A stretch of DNA of 53,855 bases from positions 1 to 53,855 of the IMG/VR virus record IMGVR_UViG_3300025617_000031; one strand, 5' to 3'. The notes beneath the pieces are model-generated. The model was not told where the DNA came from. It saw nothing but the letters and a program-made list of their open reading frames with translations, and searched no databases. The DNA is from a virus. Made by a program: the position numbers and the translations under genes. Positions 27,068 through 35,028 of the stretch are shown here, one piece after another. Positions within the stretch are counted from its first letter, which is position 1. Each line of letters begins with the position of its first letter.

Positions 27068-28365
27068 AGTTGATCCCCTGCGTCCCTCACGCAATCTATT
27101 TCTGTTGTATATGTTTCGTTCTGCATCTTGTGTCGAACTCTCGCAACAAGAAACTTTCCACTAAGATATTTATCTGCTTTTTTATCTTGCTCTTTATCAT
27201 CTTTTATAGTAGCAGGAGGAATCTCCACCTCGATAACTTGACCTACATTGATATTTGAATCACCGGGAATAACTATGGATACCATTTGATTAAAAATAAT
27301 TTCACGATATGCGTTCCTTAATGATTTTGTCTCATTGATCTTTTTAGGAACATGCGATTCTGATGCCATTATCAAATCATTGTCATGACCTGTTCTGGAA
27401 GACATCATAATGTAACGAGCATCGTTTGATACATCTGTAGATAGAAATTTTTTTTTCGAAAATGTATTGATGTTTTTGAAGTTCTTTTCATAATCAAAAT
27501 TGACAACTCTTGTGTTCTTTCGCAAGAGGTCTATATTTAGGGTTTTTGATTTAAAGTGACCATTTTCAATTTTTGATAAGTAATCTTTACCAGTTTTGAT
27601 AGAGAAACTCATAATACTCACCGCATCTGACTCGTTATTGTCTTTATCAACCACCTCATAGTTAAATGGTAGATACTTATATTTTTCCGTCACATCACTA
27701 CGAACCAAGTTATTAAGGTCTTTAAACTTAAACCCTTCGAATGTTTCGTAGAAAAAGTAATATGGAGTACGGCTGTCCGATACTGCTTCGATTCTCATCA
27801 ATTCGATTGTATCATCTACTGACATATAAGGAATAACATATTTGTGCAATCCTTTTGTTGAATCGACCTCGATTGGTTTCTTTGTATTAAAAAACTCTTT
27901 GTGAATACCAGTGATCATATTGGAAATGAGACCACCACCATTCTTACCGTATGCCCGAGAAATTTTTCGACTCTTTGTTGCGTATGCTTCTTGAGATATT
28001 CCGTGCAGAGTATATGTTTCTTCTTTTTCTTTTAATCGAGCACGGTTTGTGACTTTGTATATTGCGAATACTAACTCAATCGGTTTGTGATTCTTTCCTT
28101 CTTCATCTGTTGTTCCAAATCTCATCACAATAATACCGACACCATTGATGCCACCGATGTACTCATCTTGCGATAATCCACCGATAATATTCGATGCATC
28201 GTCAACAACAATCGCACATGTCATATAATGACTTGACAGTTCTTGGAATATGTTGATCTCAGGTGCAATCCCTTTCATATCAACATTAGTGCCATCACTC
28301 AAAATGAGAGTACAATACTCTAGATTGTAATCACCTGCGTGACGATAACCTGTTGGTGAAGACAT
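27064..28365 (-). CDS. 27: Baseplate hub protein, gp27-like
   Basis: The 433-aa beta-rich protein starts MSSPTGYRHAGDYNLEYCTL. The N-terminal half (EINIFQELSSHYMTCAIVVD, then LEKEETYTLHGISQEAYA-like strands) and the last strands (YLSGKFLVARVRHKM..YTTEIDCVRD) fit the gp27/VgrG barrel layout. In T4, gp27 (391 aa) is a trimeric ring that holds gp5 to the tail tube. Assignment is from fold-like patterns, size and position between gp53 and gp5. It overlaps gp53 by 1 nt and the kinase by 4 nt. Confidence 0.7.
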   Translation of the reverse strand: MSSPTGYRHAGDYNLEYCTLILSDGTNVDMKGIAPEINIFQELSSHYMTCAIVVDDASNIIGGLSQDEYIGGINGVGIIVMRFGTTDEEGKNHKPIELVFAIYKVTNRARLKEKEETYTLHGISQEAYATKSRKISRAYGKNGGGLISNMITGIHKEFFNTKKPIEVDSTKGLHKYVIPYMSVDDTIELMRIEAVSDSRTPYYFFYETFEGFKFKDLNNLVRSDVTEKYKYLPFNYEVVDKDNNESDAVSIMSFSIKTGKDYLSKIENGHFKSKTLNIDLLRKNTRVVNFDYEKNFKNINTFSKKKFLSTDVSNDARYIMMSSRTGHDNDLIMASESHVPKKINETKSLRNAYREIIFNQMVSIVIPGDSNINVGQVIEVEIPPATIKDDKEQDKKADKYLSGKFLVARVRHKMQNETYTTEIDCVRDAGDQL

Positions 28366-28940
28366 TAGTAGATGTCCTCTCTAAGGATATTTTCCACTTC
28401 CGATAAAAGGGTATCAAGATATGATGAGTCTAGTAATTTTATTTCCGTGCGTTCATCGTTTTGAATAACTTCCCATTCATATGCACTATATGATCTTCTC
28501 TTATTTTCTGTAAGAGTGTTATAGGTAGTTTCATCAATTTCTAAAATTTTCTCTGGAATATCGATATATGAGGTTTTCTGTCTTTCCCGAACGATTTTAA
28601 AATATTTTTCAGTGGTCTCATATGCTGTTTGAAGAGACCCATATTTTTTAATAATATATCGATTAAAATCTTCACCAAAAAGAGGCCAATCAAATGTTGG
28701 GTGTAAAATTTTATTGTATAATAAAACAATCCAATCATACTTAGAACTACCATAGTATTTTTCTGCGATGGTATCGGGACGATCTCCGTGCTGAATGGTG
28801 TAACTATAATATGTATCCAGTTTATTCTGAGTGTCTTTGTCAAACGCAAATCTTCTAAGAATGTTTGTTAGTTGGACTTTATTATTCGTTTTTTCTAAAT
28901 CGTAACCAATCTTTGGAAAAAATGTAAAGTAATTCGACAT
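28365..28940 (-). CDS. 53: Baseplate wedge protein gp53
   Basis: At 191 aa it is close to T4 gp53 (196 aa). Residues about 46-72 hold the LysM-like segment YTIQHGDRPDTIAEKYYGSS, followed by DWIVLLYNKILHPTFDWPL, both hallmarks of this family. gp53 clamps neighbouring wedges together around gp6/gp25. It starts where the gp48 gene ends. Confidence 0.92.
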   Translation of the reverse strand: MSNYFTFFPKIGYDLEKTNNKVQLTNILRRFAFDKDTQNKLDTYYSYTIQHGDRPDTIAEKYYGSSKYDWIVLLYNKILHPTFDWPLFGEDFNRYIIKKYGSLQTAYETTEKYFKIVRERQKTSYIDIPEKILEIDETTYNTLTENKRRSYSAYEWEVIQNDERTEIKLLDSSYLDTLLSEVENILREDIY

Positions 28941-30038
28941 TTAGTAATCCCTTCTGTGCACAGTTTCTCTTGTCACAATCTTAGTTTCTTGGAAATTTAA
29001 CTGTATTTCTATAGAAACAGGTTCATTTGTATTTTCAAAAAATATTGGAAATCCTTCACCATTATAGTTTACCGACATGCCTTTAAGAACACAATCACCG
29101 ATCCGATATAAACTGTATTCCAAGTCTTTTGAGAACCGGATCCGGAATTCATTTGGATACTCTAACAAGAGTCCTTGTCCTGCATATGATGGCAACATGT
29201 AAGTCTCAAACCGTTTGATTATTCTTTTTAATGTGTCTGACTCCGATTGATTCCGTGCGATGAACTTGTATGTGAATTGATGTTCTCTGAAGTTAGAACC
29301 TTGGAATACAACTGCCATATGAGGATTAACTGCTAAACCTGTCGCAATAGATAAACCACCTGCGACCCCAGAACCAACTCCCCCTGCGGCAAGCAAACCT
29401 GCAACAGCACCACCTGCTCTTGCGGCAATTGCAGTAGCACCACCTGCAAGTGCTCCACCTGTTGCGACCTCTTTATACTTTTCTATTGATGTTGTATTAC
29501 CAGTTCCAATTGCCTCGACAAAATCACCAAGAACATTACCTGCCGCATCAATAGCAGCGGCACCTGCATTCATAAGATCTTGTCCGGTCACCATACCTGC
29601 CATCGCACCACCTGCAAGTCCAAGATTTTCATTTTGATAGTTCAATGAATGTGAATGAACTAGATTCGCAGGGATGGGTAATACGATTGATTTGAGAGTT
29701 TTTCTCTCGACATTGGATCTTCTTGCTTGCCTATTTCTCTGCAAAATATCAATGATGATGTATTGAGTACCATCAAGATCCTCGGGGAATTTTAAATCTG
29801 TTGCTTTTTCTTTTTGATACAATTCTCTGAGAGGACCGTCTGCTTCAGATTGCTCGACTTCTTTTTGTAGAAGGTTATTGAAGTTTGCATTAATCGATAA
29901 TCCATTTCTGCCAAAACCTACGGCAAACGCACCCTTACCACCAGCTTCGTTGATAGAATTATTAAGCAATCCTTTTGCTTCAGTAACTGTCGACTTAATA
30001 CTGTTACCAAATTGTTTTTTTAGATTTATTTTCGGCAT
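28941..30038 (-). CDS. 48: Baseplate tail-tube initiator/cap gp48
   Basis: At 365 aa it matches T4 gp48 (364 aa). Residues about 135-240 are an Ala/Gly-rich, membrane-like helical stretch (VATGGALAGGATAIAARAGG). The C-terminal domain has the gp48 block NPHMAVVFQGSNFREHQFTY then FIARNQSESDTLKRIIKRFE, and a tube-like beta sheet. gp48 sits on the hub and, with gp54, starts tail-tube growth. It is the first gene of the minus-strand baseplate operon, with only 12 nt separating it from divergent gp4. Confidence 0.9.
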   Translation of the reverse strand: MPKINLKKQFGNSIKSTVTEAKGLLNNSINEAGGKGAFAVGFGRNGLSINANFNNLLQKEVEQSEADGPLRELYQKEKATDLKFPEDLDGTQYIIIDILQRNRQARRSNVERKTLKSIVLPIPANLVHSHSLNYQNENLGLAGGAMAGMVTGQDLMNAGAAAIDAAGNVLGDFVEAIGTGNTTSIEKYKEVATGGALAGGATAIAARAGGAVAGLLAAGGVGSGVAGGLSIATGLAVNPHMAVVFQGSNFREHQFTYKFIARNQSESDTLKRIIKRFETYMLPSYAGQGLLLEYPNEFRIRFSKDLEYSLYRIGDCVLKGMSVNYNGEGFPIFFENTNEPVSIEIQLNFQETKIVTRETVHRRDY

Positions 30039-30045
30039 ATAAATA
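30038..30045 (+). promoter_or_regulatory. T4-type late promoter TATAAATA for gp4
   Basis: An exact TATAAATA on the plus strand overlaps the start codon of gp48 (minus strand) and lies only 5 nt before the gp4 ATG. With T4 spacing, transcription would start at or next to the A of the ATG, implying a leaderless or nearly leaderless message. No ribosome site is visible before gp4. Confidence 0.65.
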
Positions 30046-30050
30046 TCCGT

Positions 30051-30497
30051 ATGGCATATCGTGGTAAGTTCGTCCCAAGGTTTCCTGAGAAATACAAAGG
30101 TGACCCTAAAAATATCGTATACCGTTCTCTATGGGAACGGGACTGCATGCGTTACTTCGACGGTAATCCTAATGTCATCTATTGGGCATCAGAAGAAGTC
30201 CAAGTCCCCTATTTATCTCCCATCGACGGAAGATGGCACCGTTACTTTCCAGATTTCTTAATACGAGTCCGCAAAAAGAATGGTGAGACCGAGACCGTTA
30301 TGATCGAGGTCAAACCTCAGAAAGAGACACGAGAACCAAAAGTAAGACAACGCATCACTAAGAACTATTTATACGAGGTAAAAACATGGGGCACAAATCA
30401 GGCAAAATGGAAACACGCAGAAGAATATTGTAAGGATCGAAATTGGAAATTTGTTATCTGGACTGAACAAGAGATCTACGGAAAGTCTTATAAATAG
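30051..30497 (+). CDS. 4: Head completion protein gp4 (gp50)
   Basis: At 148 aa it matches T4 gp4 (150 aa). It has the conserved YKGDPKNIVYRSLWERDCMR, NPNVIYWASEEV, RYFPDFLIR and TVMIEVKPQKE motifs. This is a PD-(D/E)XK-like nuclease fold (E33 region, D in PDF, E-x-K), thought to trim DNA or finish the head so it can join the tail. It opens the plus-strand morphogenesis block. The ATG at 30051 has no Shine-Dalgarno and sits right behind a late promoter. Confidence 0.93.
   Translation: MAYRGKFVPRFPEKYKGDPKNIVYRSLWERDCMRYFDGNPNVIYWASEEVQVPYLSPIDGRWHRYFPDFLIRVRKKNGETETVMIEVKPQKETREPKVRQRITKNYLYEVKTWGTNQAKWKHAEEYCKDRNWKFVIWTEQEIYGKSYK
30209..30217 (-). promoter_or_regulatory. Late promoter-like motif GATAAATAG inside gp4, facing gp48
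   Basis: On the minus strand GATAAATAG (one base from TATAAATAG) lies about 170 nt upstream of the gp48 ATG, within gp4. It is one of two candidates for starting the minus-strand baseplate operon. The position may be chance within coding sequence. Confidence 0.3.
30365..30373 (-). promoter_or_regulatory. Late promoter TATAAATAG inside gp4, facing gp48
   Basis: An exact TATAAATAG on the minus strand within gp4, about 330 nt upstream of the gp48 start. The 12-nt gp48/gp4 gap has no room for a minus-strand promoter, so one inside gp4 is expected. The message would carry a long leader antisense to the 5' part of gp4. Confidence 0.45.
30489..30497 (+). promoter_or_regulatory. Late promoter motif TATAAATAG at the gp4 stop
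   Basis: An exact TATAAATAG covers the last codons and stop of gp4, 3 nt before the next ATG at 30501. As in front of gp4, the predicted start site falls on the ATG. It could add late expression of the rest of the plus-strand block, or be a coincidence of the Tyr-Lys-stop codons. Confidence 0.4.
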
Positions 30498-30500
30498 GGT

Positions 30501-31091
30501 ATGGCACAAATATTCGATGAAATCCTCGCACGAGGTGTCCGTCAGGGACAGATCCCTGCACGATCTCAAGAAGCAAGAGACTGGTTCCGTCAAAAAGCAC
30601 GGCAATCACGGTCTAACGCTGCGTACCCCAAAAACATCATCGATAGTTCAGATAAAAGAAAACCCCGTCTCGGTCCGGGACGAATGCTCACGTTTTTCTA
30701 CGATCCAAAGACAAAAGCAGATCTGCCGTACTACGATAGATTTCCATTGATATTTTTCGTCCAACCTGCAAAAGGTGGATTCCACGGTATCAACTTACAC
30801 TATCTACCACCAAGACTTCGTGCAGTGTTAATGGATCGTTTGTATGAGTTAGCATCAGACAAAAAGTATAATGAAGATACACGACTAGAAATGTCATATA
30901 AGATCTTAAATGGTGCGTCTAAATATAACTACTTTAAACCCACATTTAAACATTACCTATTTAATCATGTACAGTCACGGGTTGTGGAGGTTTCGTCTGC
31001 TGAGTGGGATATCGCATTGTTCTTGCCAACAGAACGATTCGAAAAGGCAAGCAAGTCGACCGTATGGAAAGATAGTAGGAAAATGATCTAA
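30501..31091 (+). CDS. Conserved T4-like morphogenesis protein, possibly gp2-like DNA end protector
   Basis: A 196-aa protein with the strongly conserved marine-phage block GPGRMLTFFYDPKTKADLPY, then YDRFPLIFFV, GGFHGINLHYLPPRLRAVLM and EWDIALFLPTERFEKA. Homologues are widespread in large myoviruses and often lie beside gp4. In T4, genes 2 and 4 are adjacent and gp2 protects packaged DNA ends, so a gp2-type role is reasonable. I am not certain of the family name. It overlaps the next ATG as TAATG. Confidence 0.6.
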   Translation: MAQIFDEILARGVRQGQIPARSQEARDWFRQKARQSRSNAAYPKNIIDSSDKRKPRLGPGRMLTFFYDPKTKADLPYYDRFPLIFFVQPAKGGFHGINLHYLPPRLRAVLMDRLYELASDKKYNEDTRLEMSYKILNGASKYNYFKPTFKHYLFNHVQSRVVEVSSAEWDIALFLPTERFEKASKSTVWKDSRKMI

Positions 31092-31834
31092 TGCCATTCA
31101 ATATACAAAACATAGTATCAGAATTAACAAAGAGTGGAACAGCAAAGACATCGCACTTTGAAGTACAGATCACGGGTGTCGATGGTGACGAAAGAGCAAT
31201 GATTCATCGTTGCGACACTGCGGAACTTCCGGGAAGAACTATTACTACCGCAGAGACACGATTCGGTAACTATGGTCCGGTTGCAAAAGTTGCATACAAT
31301 CAAGTGTATACTGATGTTACAATGTCTTTCCTTCTGAGTGAAGATATGAGGGAAAAGGAATACTTTGAAAAATGGCATCAGGCAATTTTGGGAACTGGTG
31401 CTTTTGAGGGAGGAAGCACTTCCAGTGACTTTAATGGTTTTGGTGGTATGACAAAGTTCGCAGTAGGATATTACGACGACTATGTTGGTACAGTTGAAAT
31501 ACGACAGTTCGGTGAAGGAGGTGATTTAAGATCAATTCACACATTAAATCAAGCATACCCTATGATTCTTGGTGGGGTTGCTATGAATTGGGCAGATGAG
31601 TCTGTCGCAAAACTTACTGTTACCTTTGCATATAGAAATTATAAATGCGTATTCAAAAAACAAGACCAACCGGGACTTGGATCAGGATTCTCACTACGTC
31701 TTGATAAGACAGGAATCTCTGCCAGCTTTAGAAATTCACTAGGTAATATCGGATTTGATAGTGCAATCGGCACAAGTGCTAACATCGATCTAGGTAGAGT
31801 CGGCAAAATAGCAAAATCAGCAAACCTTATATAA
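31091..31834 (+). CDS. 54: Baseplate tail-tube initiator gp54-like (tube-fold)
   Basis: The 247-aa protein has the contractile-tail tube fold signature CDTAELPGRTITTAETRFGN, YGPVAKVAYNQVYTDVTMSF and EDMREKEYFEKWHQAI. T4 gp54 (320 aa) and the tube protein gp19 (163 aa) share this fold. The added C-terminal domain and the neighbours gp4 and gp26 favour the gp54-type initiator over the main tube protein. It would bind gp48 and provide the first ring for gp19. Confidence 0.78.
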   Translation: MPFNIQNIVSELTKSGTAKTSHFEVQITGVDGDERAMIHRCDTAELPGRTITTAETRFGNYGPVAKVAYNQVYTDVTMSFLLSEDMREKEYFEKWHQAILGTGAFEGGSTSSDFNGFGGMTKFAVGYYDDYVGTVEIRQFGEGGDLRSIHTLNQAYPMILGGVAMNWADESVAKLTVTFAYRNYKCVFKKQDQPGLGSGFSLRLDKTGISASFRNSLGNIGFDSAIGTSANIDLGRVGKIAKSANLI

Positions 31835-31857
31835 TTAATATTGATTAGGAGATTATC

Positions 31858-32553
31858 ATGACATTACCATCACTAGGAACTCCGGAGTTCCATACAACAA
31901 TTCCTTCAACAGGACAGGAAATTGCATACCGTCCATTCTTAGTCAAAGAAGAAAAGATTCTTCTTATGGCAATGGAAGGAGAAGAAGATAAAGAAATTCA
32001 ACATGCAATTCTTACTATCCTAGAGGATTGCATTATTACAGATGTCGATGTTAATAAACTCGCAGTGTTTGACATCGAGTATCTGTTTTTAAAACTTCGT
32101 GGTAAATCTGTCGGTGAAATGATCGATCTTAAAATATCTCATACAGATTCAGATTGCGACCACAAAACAGAAATTAGAATTAATCTCGATGATATCAATG
32201 TAAAAGGTGATATCACAGATGGTAAGGTGCAATTGACCGATGATATCGGTGCCAAACTTCGTTATCCAACAATTGCCGATGCGACCAGATATGACTCAGG
32301 TTCTCCGGAAGGAATGTTTAAAATGATCGCATCATGTGTAGAATTTATTTATGATCAAAATAATGTATATCAAGACTTTACAGTAGATGAAATGGTTGAG
32401 TGGTTAGGTGGGTTAAATCAAAGTGCTTTCCAAAAAGTAACTTCTTTCTTTGAAAATCTTCCGAAACTTACTCACGACATCAAATGGACATGTAAAAAGT
32501 GTGGAGAAAATGATACCGTGAAACTGGAGGGACTCAACAGTTTTTTTATGTAG
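31858..32553 (+). CDS. 26: Baseplate hub assembly protein gp26
   Basis: At 231 aa it belongs to the T4 gp26 baseplate-protein family (T4: 208 aa). Features are the IAYRPFLVKEEKILLMAME start, the ILTILEDCIITDVDV helix, and a zinc-ribbon-like pair (C100 region DCDHKTE and C212-KK-C215). In this family the protein acts in hub assembly, probably as a tail-assembly chaperone. A TAGGAG ribosome site precedes it. The last codons, AGT TTT TTT ATG TAG, contain a T_TTT_TTT slippery heptamer that would let about 59 extra residues be added in the -1 frame (see the next entries). Confidence 0.85.
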   Translation: MTLPSLGTPEFHTTIPSTGQEIAYRPFLVKEEKILLMAMEGEEDKEIQHAILTILEDCIITDVDVNKLAVFDIEYLFLKLRGKSVGEMIDLKISHTDSDCDHKTEIRINLDDINVKGDITDGKVQLTDDIGAKLRYPTIADATRYDSGSPEGMFKMIASCVEFIYDQNNVYQDFTVDEMVEWLGGLNQSAFQKVTSFFENLPKLTHDIKWTCKKCGENDTVKLEGLNSFFM

Positions 32554-32726
32554 CACTTAGTCATGATTCGTTGGGCAATTTTTATCAATTGAACTTCGCA
32601 TTGATGCAACATCATAAATATAGTTTGACAGAACTAGATAATATGATACCGTTTGAACGTGACATTTATGTCACTCTGTTGAAAAACTACCTTGAAGAAG
32701 AAGAAGAAAAACTAAAACAGAGGTAA
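31858..32726 (+). CDS. gp26-gp51-like fusion made by -1 ribosomal frameshift (candidate)
   Basis: If ribosomes slip -1 at T_TTT_TTT (32541-32547), gp26 continues through YVALSHDSLGNFYQLNFALM and on to a TAA at 32724-32726, giving 289 aa. The extension is a helical domain (HHKYSLTELDNMIPFERDIY, then VTLLKNYLEEEEE) like small proteins following gp26 in marine T4-like phages, where it is taken as gp51 or a chaperone tail. This parallels the G/GT chaperones of lambda and other tailed phages. The join was found by hand translation. The 0-frame product remains the main one. Confidence 0.65.
32514..32726 (+). CDS. gp51-like extension ORF without its own good start
   Basis: The -1 frame opens at 32514 after a TGA at 32511 and closes at 32726. 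No ATG lies before 32604, inside the conserved part, and only a TTG at 32571 lacks a convincing ribosome site. Conserved residues begin at the shift site itself (FYVALSHDSLGNFYQLNF), so the ORF makes sense as an extension of gp26, not as a separate gene. It ends 2 nt before the EF-hand gene. Confidence 0.65.
   Translation, partial: YRETGGTQQFFYVALSHDSLGNFYQLNFALMQHHKYSLTELDNMIPFERDIYVTLLKNYLEEEEEKLKQR
32541..32547 (+). promoter_or_regulatory. Programmed -1 frameshift site T_TTT_TTT
   Basis: Seven T bases in frame as ..AGT TTT TTT ATG TAG give an ideal X_XXY_YYZ heptamer, with both Phe codons able to re-pair after a -1 slip. The 0-frame stop follows two codons later, which often helps shifting. 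Only a weak 5-bp hairpin (CAATT/AATTG, 32576-32591) is visible downstream. Confidence 0.65.
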
Positions 32727-32728
32727 AC

Positions 32729-33061
32729 ATGACAGAAGAAATCGAAAAGGCAGGATACCATCCTGCAGATACTAACGGTGATGGTGTTGTTACTGAACAA
32801 GAACATGAAATGTATATGGAATTTAAAAGAAAAGAACTGGAAGACAAAGACGCACAACGTGACGCTATTCGCAAGATGGCATGGTTTGCATTGATTGGAT
32901 TACTTATCTATCCAATCGGTATTGCGTTAACATCACTGCTCGGATTGGAGACAGCAAGTCAGTTGATTGCAGATATCGCTCCAACTTACTTTGCATCAAT
33001 CGCTGTGCTAGTATCGGCTTTCTTTGGTGCGGACGCTATTGCGCAGAAAGGCAAAAAGTAA
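32729..33061 (+). CDS. EF-hand membrane protein
   Basis: A 110-aa protein. Residues 14-25 (DTNGDGVVTEQE) form a canonical 12-residue EF-hand loop with Asp at 1, Asn at 3, Asp at 5 and Glu at 12. A charged helix (FKRKELEDKDAQRDAIRK) leads into two membrane segments (about 50-68 and 84-103). Small proteins of this build occur at this locus in related marine phages. Ca2+ binding is predicted. Its place between gp26 and the tape measure suggests a morphogenesis or ejection role, but a free membrane function is possible. Confidence 0.72.
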   Translation: MTEEIEKAGYHPADTNGDGVVTEQEHEMYMEFKRKELEDKDAQRDAIRKMAWFALIGLLIYPIGIALTSLLGLETASQLIADIAPTYFASIAVLVSAFFGADAIAQKGKK

Positions 33062-34984
33062 ATGGCAAATCTACCAACAGTCCCACAATCTGATGTTGAA
33101 GATGCAATCAATAAGTTGAATAATCAGACTCTTGCAGTCGGTGAAAACACTTTTCAGCAACTAAAAATCAATACTGGATTGTTACAGTCTATCAGTGAAA
33201 CTCTCTTGCAAGGGTTGGCATTGGAAGAAACACGGCAAGCATTAGAAAAGCAACGTGAGGGACTGTTGATAGAAGCACTGCGTGAGAAGAAAGATGATAA
33301 GGGCAGTGGACTCGATGACAACAAAAACAAAAAACTTTCTCTAAAAGATTTATTAGGTTTTGATCCAAAAGGATTAGAACTCGCACTTCTAGCAGCGGCA
33401 CTTGGTGCCGCGGCAATCGCACTTAAAACACAATTAGAAGAAGTCGCAACAGCAATTCAAGGATTCGTTGCATTCAAACTTGGTTCTAAAGCAATGGACT
33501 TGTTCAAAGGGTTGGGTAGAATGATACTCAAACCATTTGAAATGGTTGCTAATGCCGCAAGAGGTGTGCGCAATTCTGTACAACAATCTAAATTAGCAGG
33601 ACGACTCGCATCACTCGCAGACGATTTCAAGAAGATGAAGTTCCCTATTACGATGGGATTAATTACTTCTGGATTCATGGCATTACGGGATGCAATCTTA
33701 GTTAAGTTTGGTATCAATCCAAATGGACGACAGATGCGAGATCCTGTCACAGGGAAATTTATCAAGGGCAAAATGACGATCACTCAACAGATCGCAGAAG
33801 ACTTTGGTAAATTATTTAAACGCATTACTGCACCATTGACTACACTGTTTGATGATGCACTAAAAGCAGTTAAATCTCGTATCCCTGCACCAATTACTTT
33901 TATGATGGATAGTGTTGTGGTGTTCTTCACCAAAACAGCATCTTTTGTCAGAGGATTATTTACTACAACTGACGATGTATCAAAGGTAACAAAAGAAGCA
34001 GGTATTATTGGCAAGTTCTTTAGTGGAGTTGCAACAGTCTTAAAGACTACGGGTGGTATACTTGGTGAATTGCTACAACCAGTAAAAGCAGTTCTAGGAT
34101 TCCTAGGAGGAGTAGTATTTGATACAATTGGTGGATTCTTTAAAACAACTGGATCCGTAATCTCTGGTTTGTTTGATTTTATACAACCAGTTTTAAAACC
34201 ATTGAAATCTGTGTTGGGTATCGTAGGTAAGTTTTCAATTATCCTCACACCATTTTTCGCATTGTATGATTTCATCGTAGGATTTTGGGAAGGTTATACA
34301 TCAAGCGAAGGTTCTGTACTTGCAGGACTTGAAGGAGGTTTGCTTGAAGTCTTCCGAGGATTCTTTACGAAACCACTCGACTTGTTGCGTGAATACATCG
34401 TCGCACCGTTCGTTGGTCTGTTCAGTAAAGACGCAGAGAAAGCAGTCAAAGACTTTAGTATTACTGAACTATTCAATAGTGCTTACAACGGTATTAAGAC
34501 ATTCGTTAAAGAGTTGATTGGTAATCCGGGAGGAACAATCAAAGGTATTGTTGCGAACCTACCGAACCCCATTGACTTTATCGGTGAGAAGCTGTATGCA
34601 ATCTTCGCAGGAGTTTCGGAGTGGATTCAAGGAAAATCTTTCCTTCCGGATTTCCTTGCATCACCATTTGATTTTCTTGCCGAACAAATTGCATCGGTAT
34701 TTAATATTGATGCAAAATCTGGTACTGCGATCAAACCACAGATCGAGGGTAATGCGCAAATGGGTGCGGGAGGAACTTCTGCATCAACAGTATCACAGAA
34801 GACTGCATCAGTACAAGAATCACAATCAAGCAAACCTGTCATTGCAACAGTCAACGCACCACAGACAACAATGCAGACGACGAATAACAATAGTCGTTCT
34901 CAGCATATTAATATGGGTGGCGGTGCAACTAACAACAGTGCACCTAAGACAGTTGTCGATGATCCGATGAACGGATTCTCATAA
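33062..34984 (+). CDS. Tape-measure/baseplate hub protein (gp29-like)
   Basis: The 640-aa mainly helical protein has hydrophobic stretches (LELALLAAALGAAAIALKTQ; residues about 325-405) and a Ser/Gln/Asn/Thr-rich tail ending GGGATNNSAPKTVVDD. These are usual traits of tail tape-measure proteins, which thread the tube, set its length and enter the host envelope. T4 gp29 is 590 aa and is made next to hub genes. Sequence alone does not prove gp29 identity, but following the gp26 chaperone pair is the normal place for a tape measure. The start is 1 nt after the EF-hand stop. Confidence 0.68.
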   Translation: MANLPTVPQSDVEDAINKLNNQTLAVGENTFQQLKINTGLLQSISETLLQGLALEETRQALEKQREGLLIEALREKKDDKGSGLDDNKNKKLSLKDLLGFDPKGLELALLAAALGAAAIALKTQLEEVATAIQGFVAFKLGSKAMDLFKGLGRMILKPFEMVANAARGVRNSVQQSKLAGRLASLADDFKKMKFPITMGLITSGFMALRDAILVKFGINPNGRQMRDPVTGKFIKGKMTITQQIAEDFGKLFKRITAPLTTLFDDALKAVKSRIPAPITFMMDSVVVFFTKTASFVRGLFTTTDDVSKVTKEAGIIGKFFSGVATVLKTTGGILGELLQPVKAVLGFLGGVVFDTIGGFFKTTGSVISGLFDFIQPVLKPLKSVLGIVGKFSIILTPFFALYDFIVGFWEGYTSSEGSVLAGLEGGLLEVFRGFFTKPLDLLREYIVAPFVGLFSKDAEKAVKDFSITELFNSAYNGIKTFVKELIGNPGGTIKGIVANLPNPIDFIGEKLYAIFAGVSEWIQGKSFLPDFLASPFDFLAEQIASVFNIDAKSGTAIKPQIEGNAQMGAGGTSASTVSQKTASVQESQSSKPVIATVNAPQTTMQTTNNNSRSQHINMGGGATNNSAPKTVVDDPMNGFS

Positions 34985-35007
34985 AAAAGGGGGACATTGC
35001 GTCCCCC
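34983..35007 (-). terminator. Rho-independent terminator of gp32
   Basis: On the minus strand GGGGGAC-loop-GTCCCCC (35007 to 34989, 7-bp stem, 5-nt loop) is followed by six T. This ends the gp32 transcript. In the plus direction the same hairpin lacks a T run, so it would only weakly stop the tape-measure message. A second small inverted repeat (TACAAT/ATTGTA) lies at 35012-35026. Confidence 0.85.
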
Positions 35008-35028
35008 GTGCTACAATGGCATTGTAAC

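Noticed and set aside
34989-35026. Strong bidirectional terminator for both convergent transcripts
   Set aside because: Only the minus direction has a T run; in the plus direction the hairpin is followed by GTGCTACAATGG.
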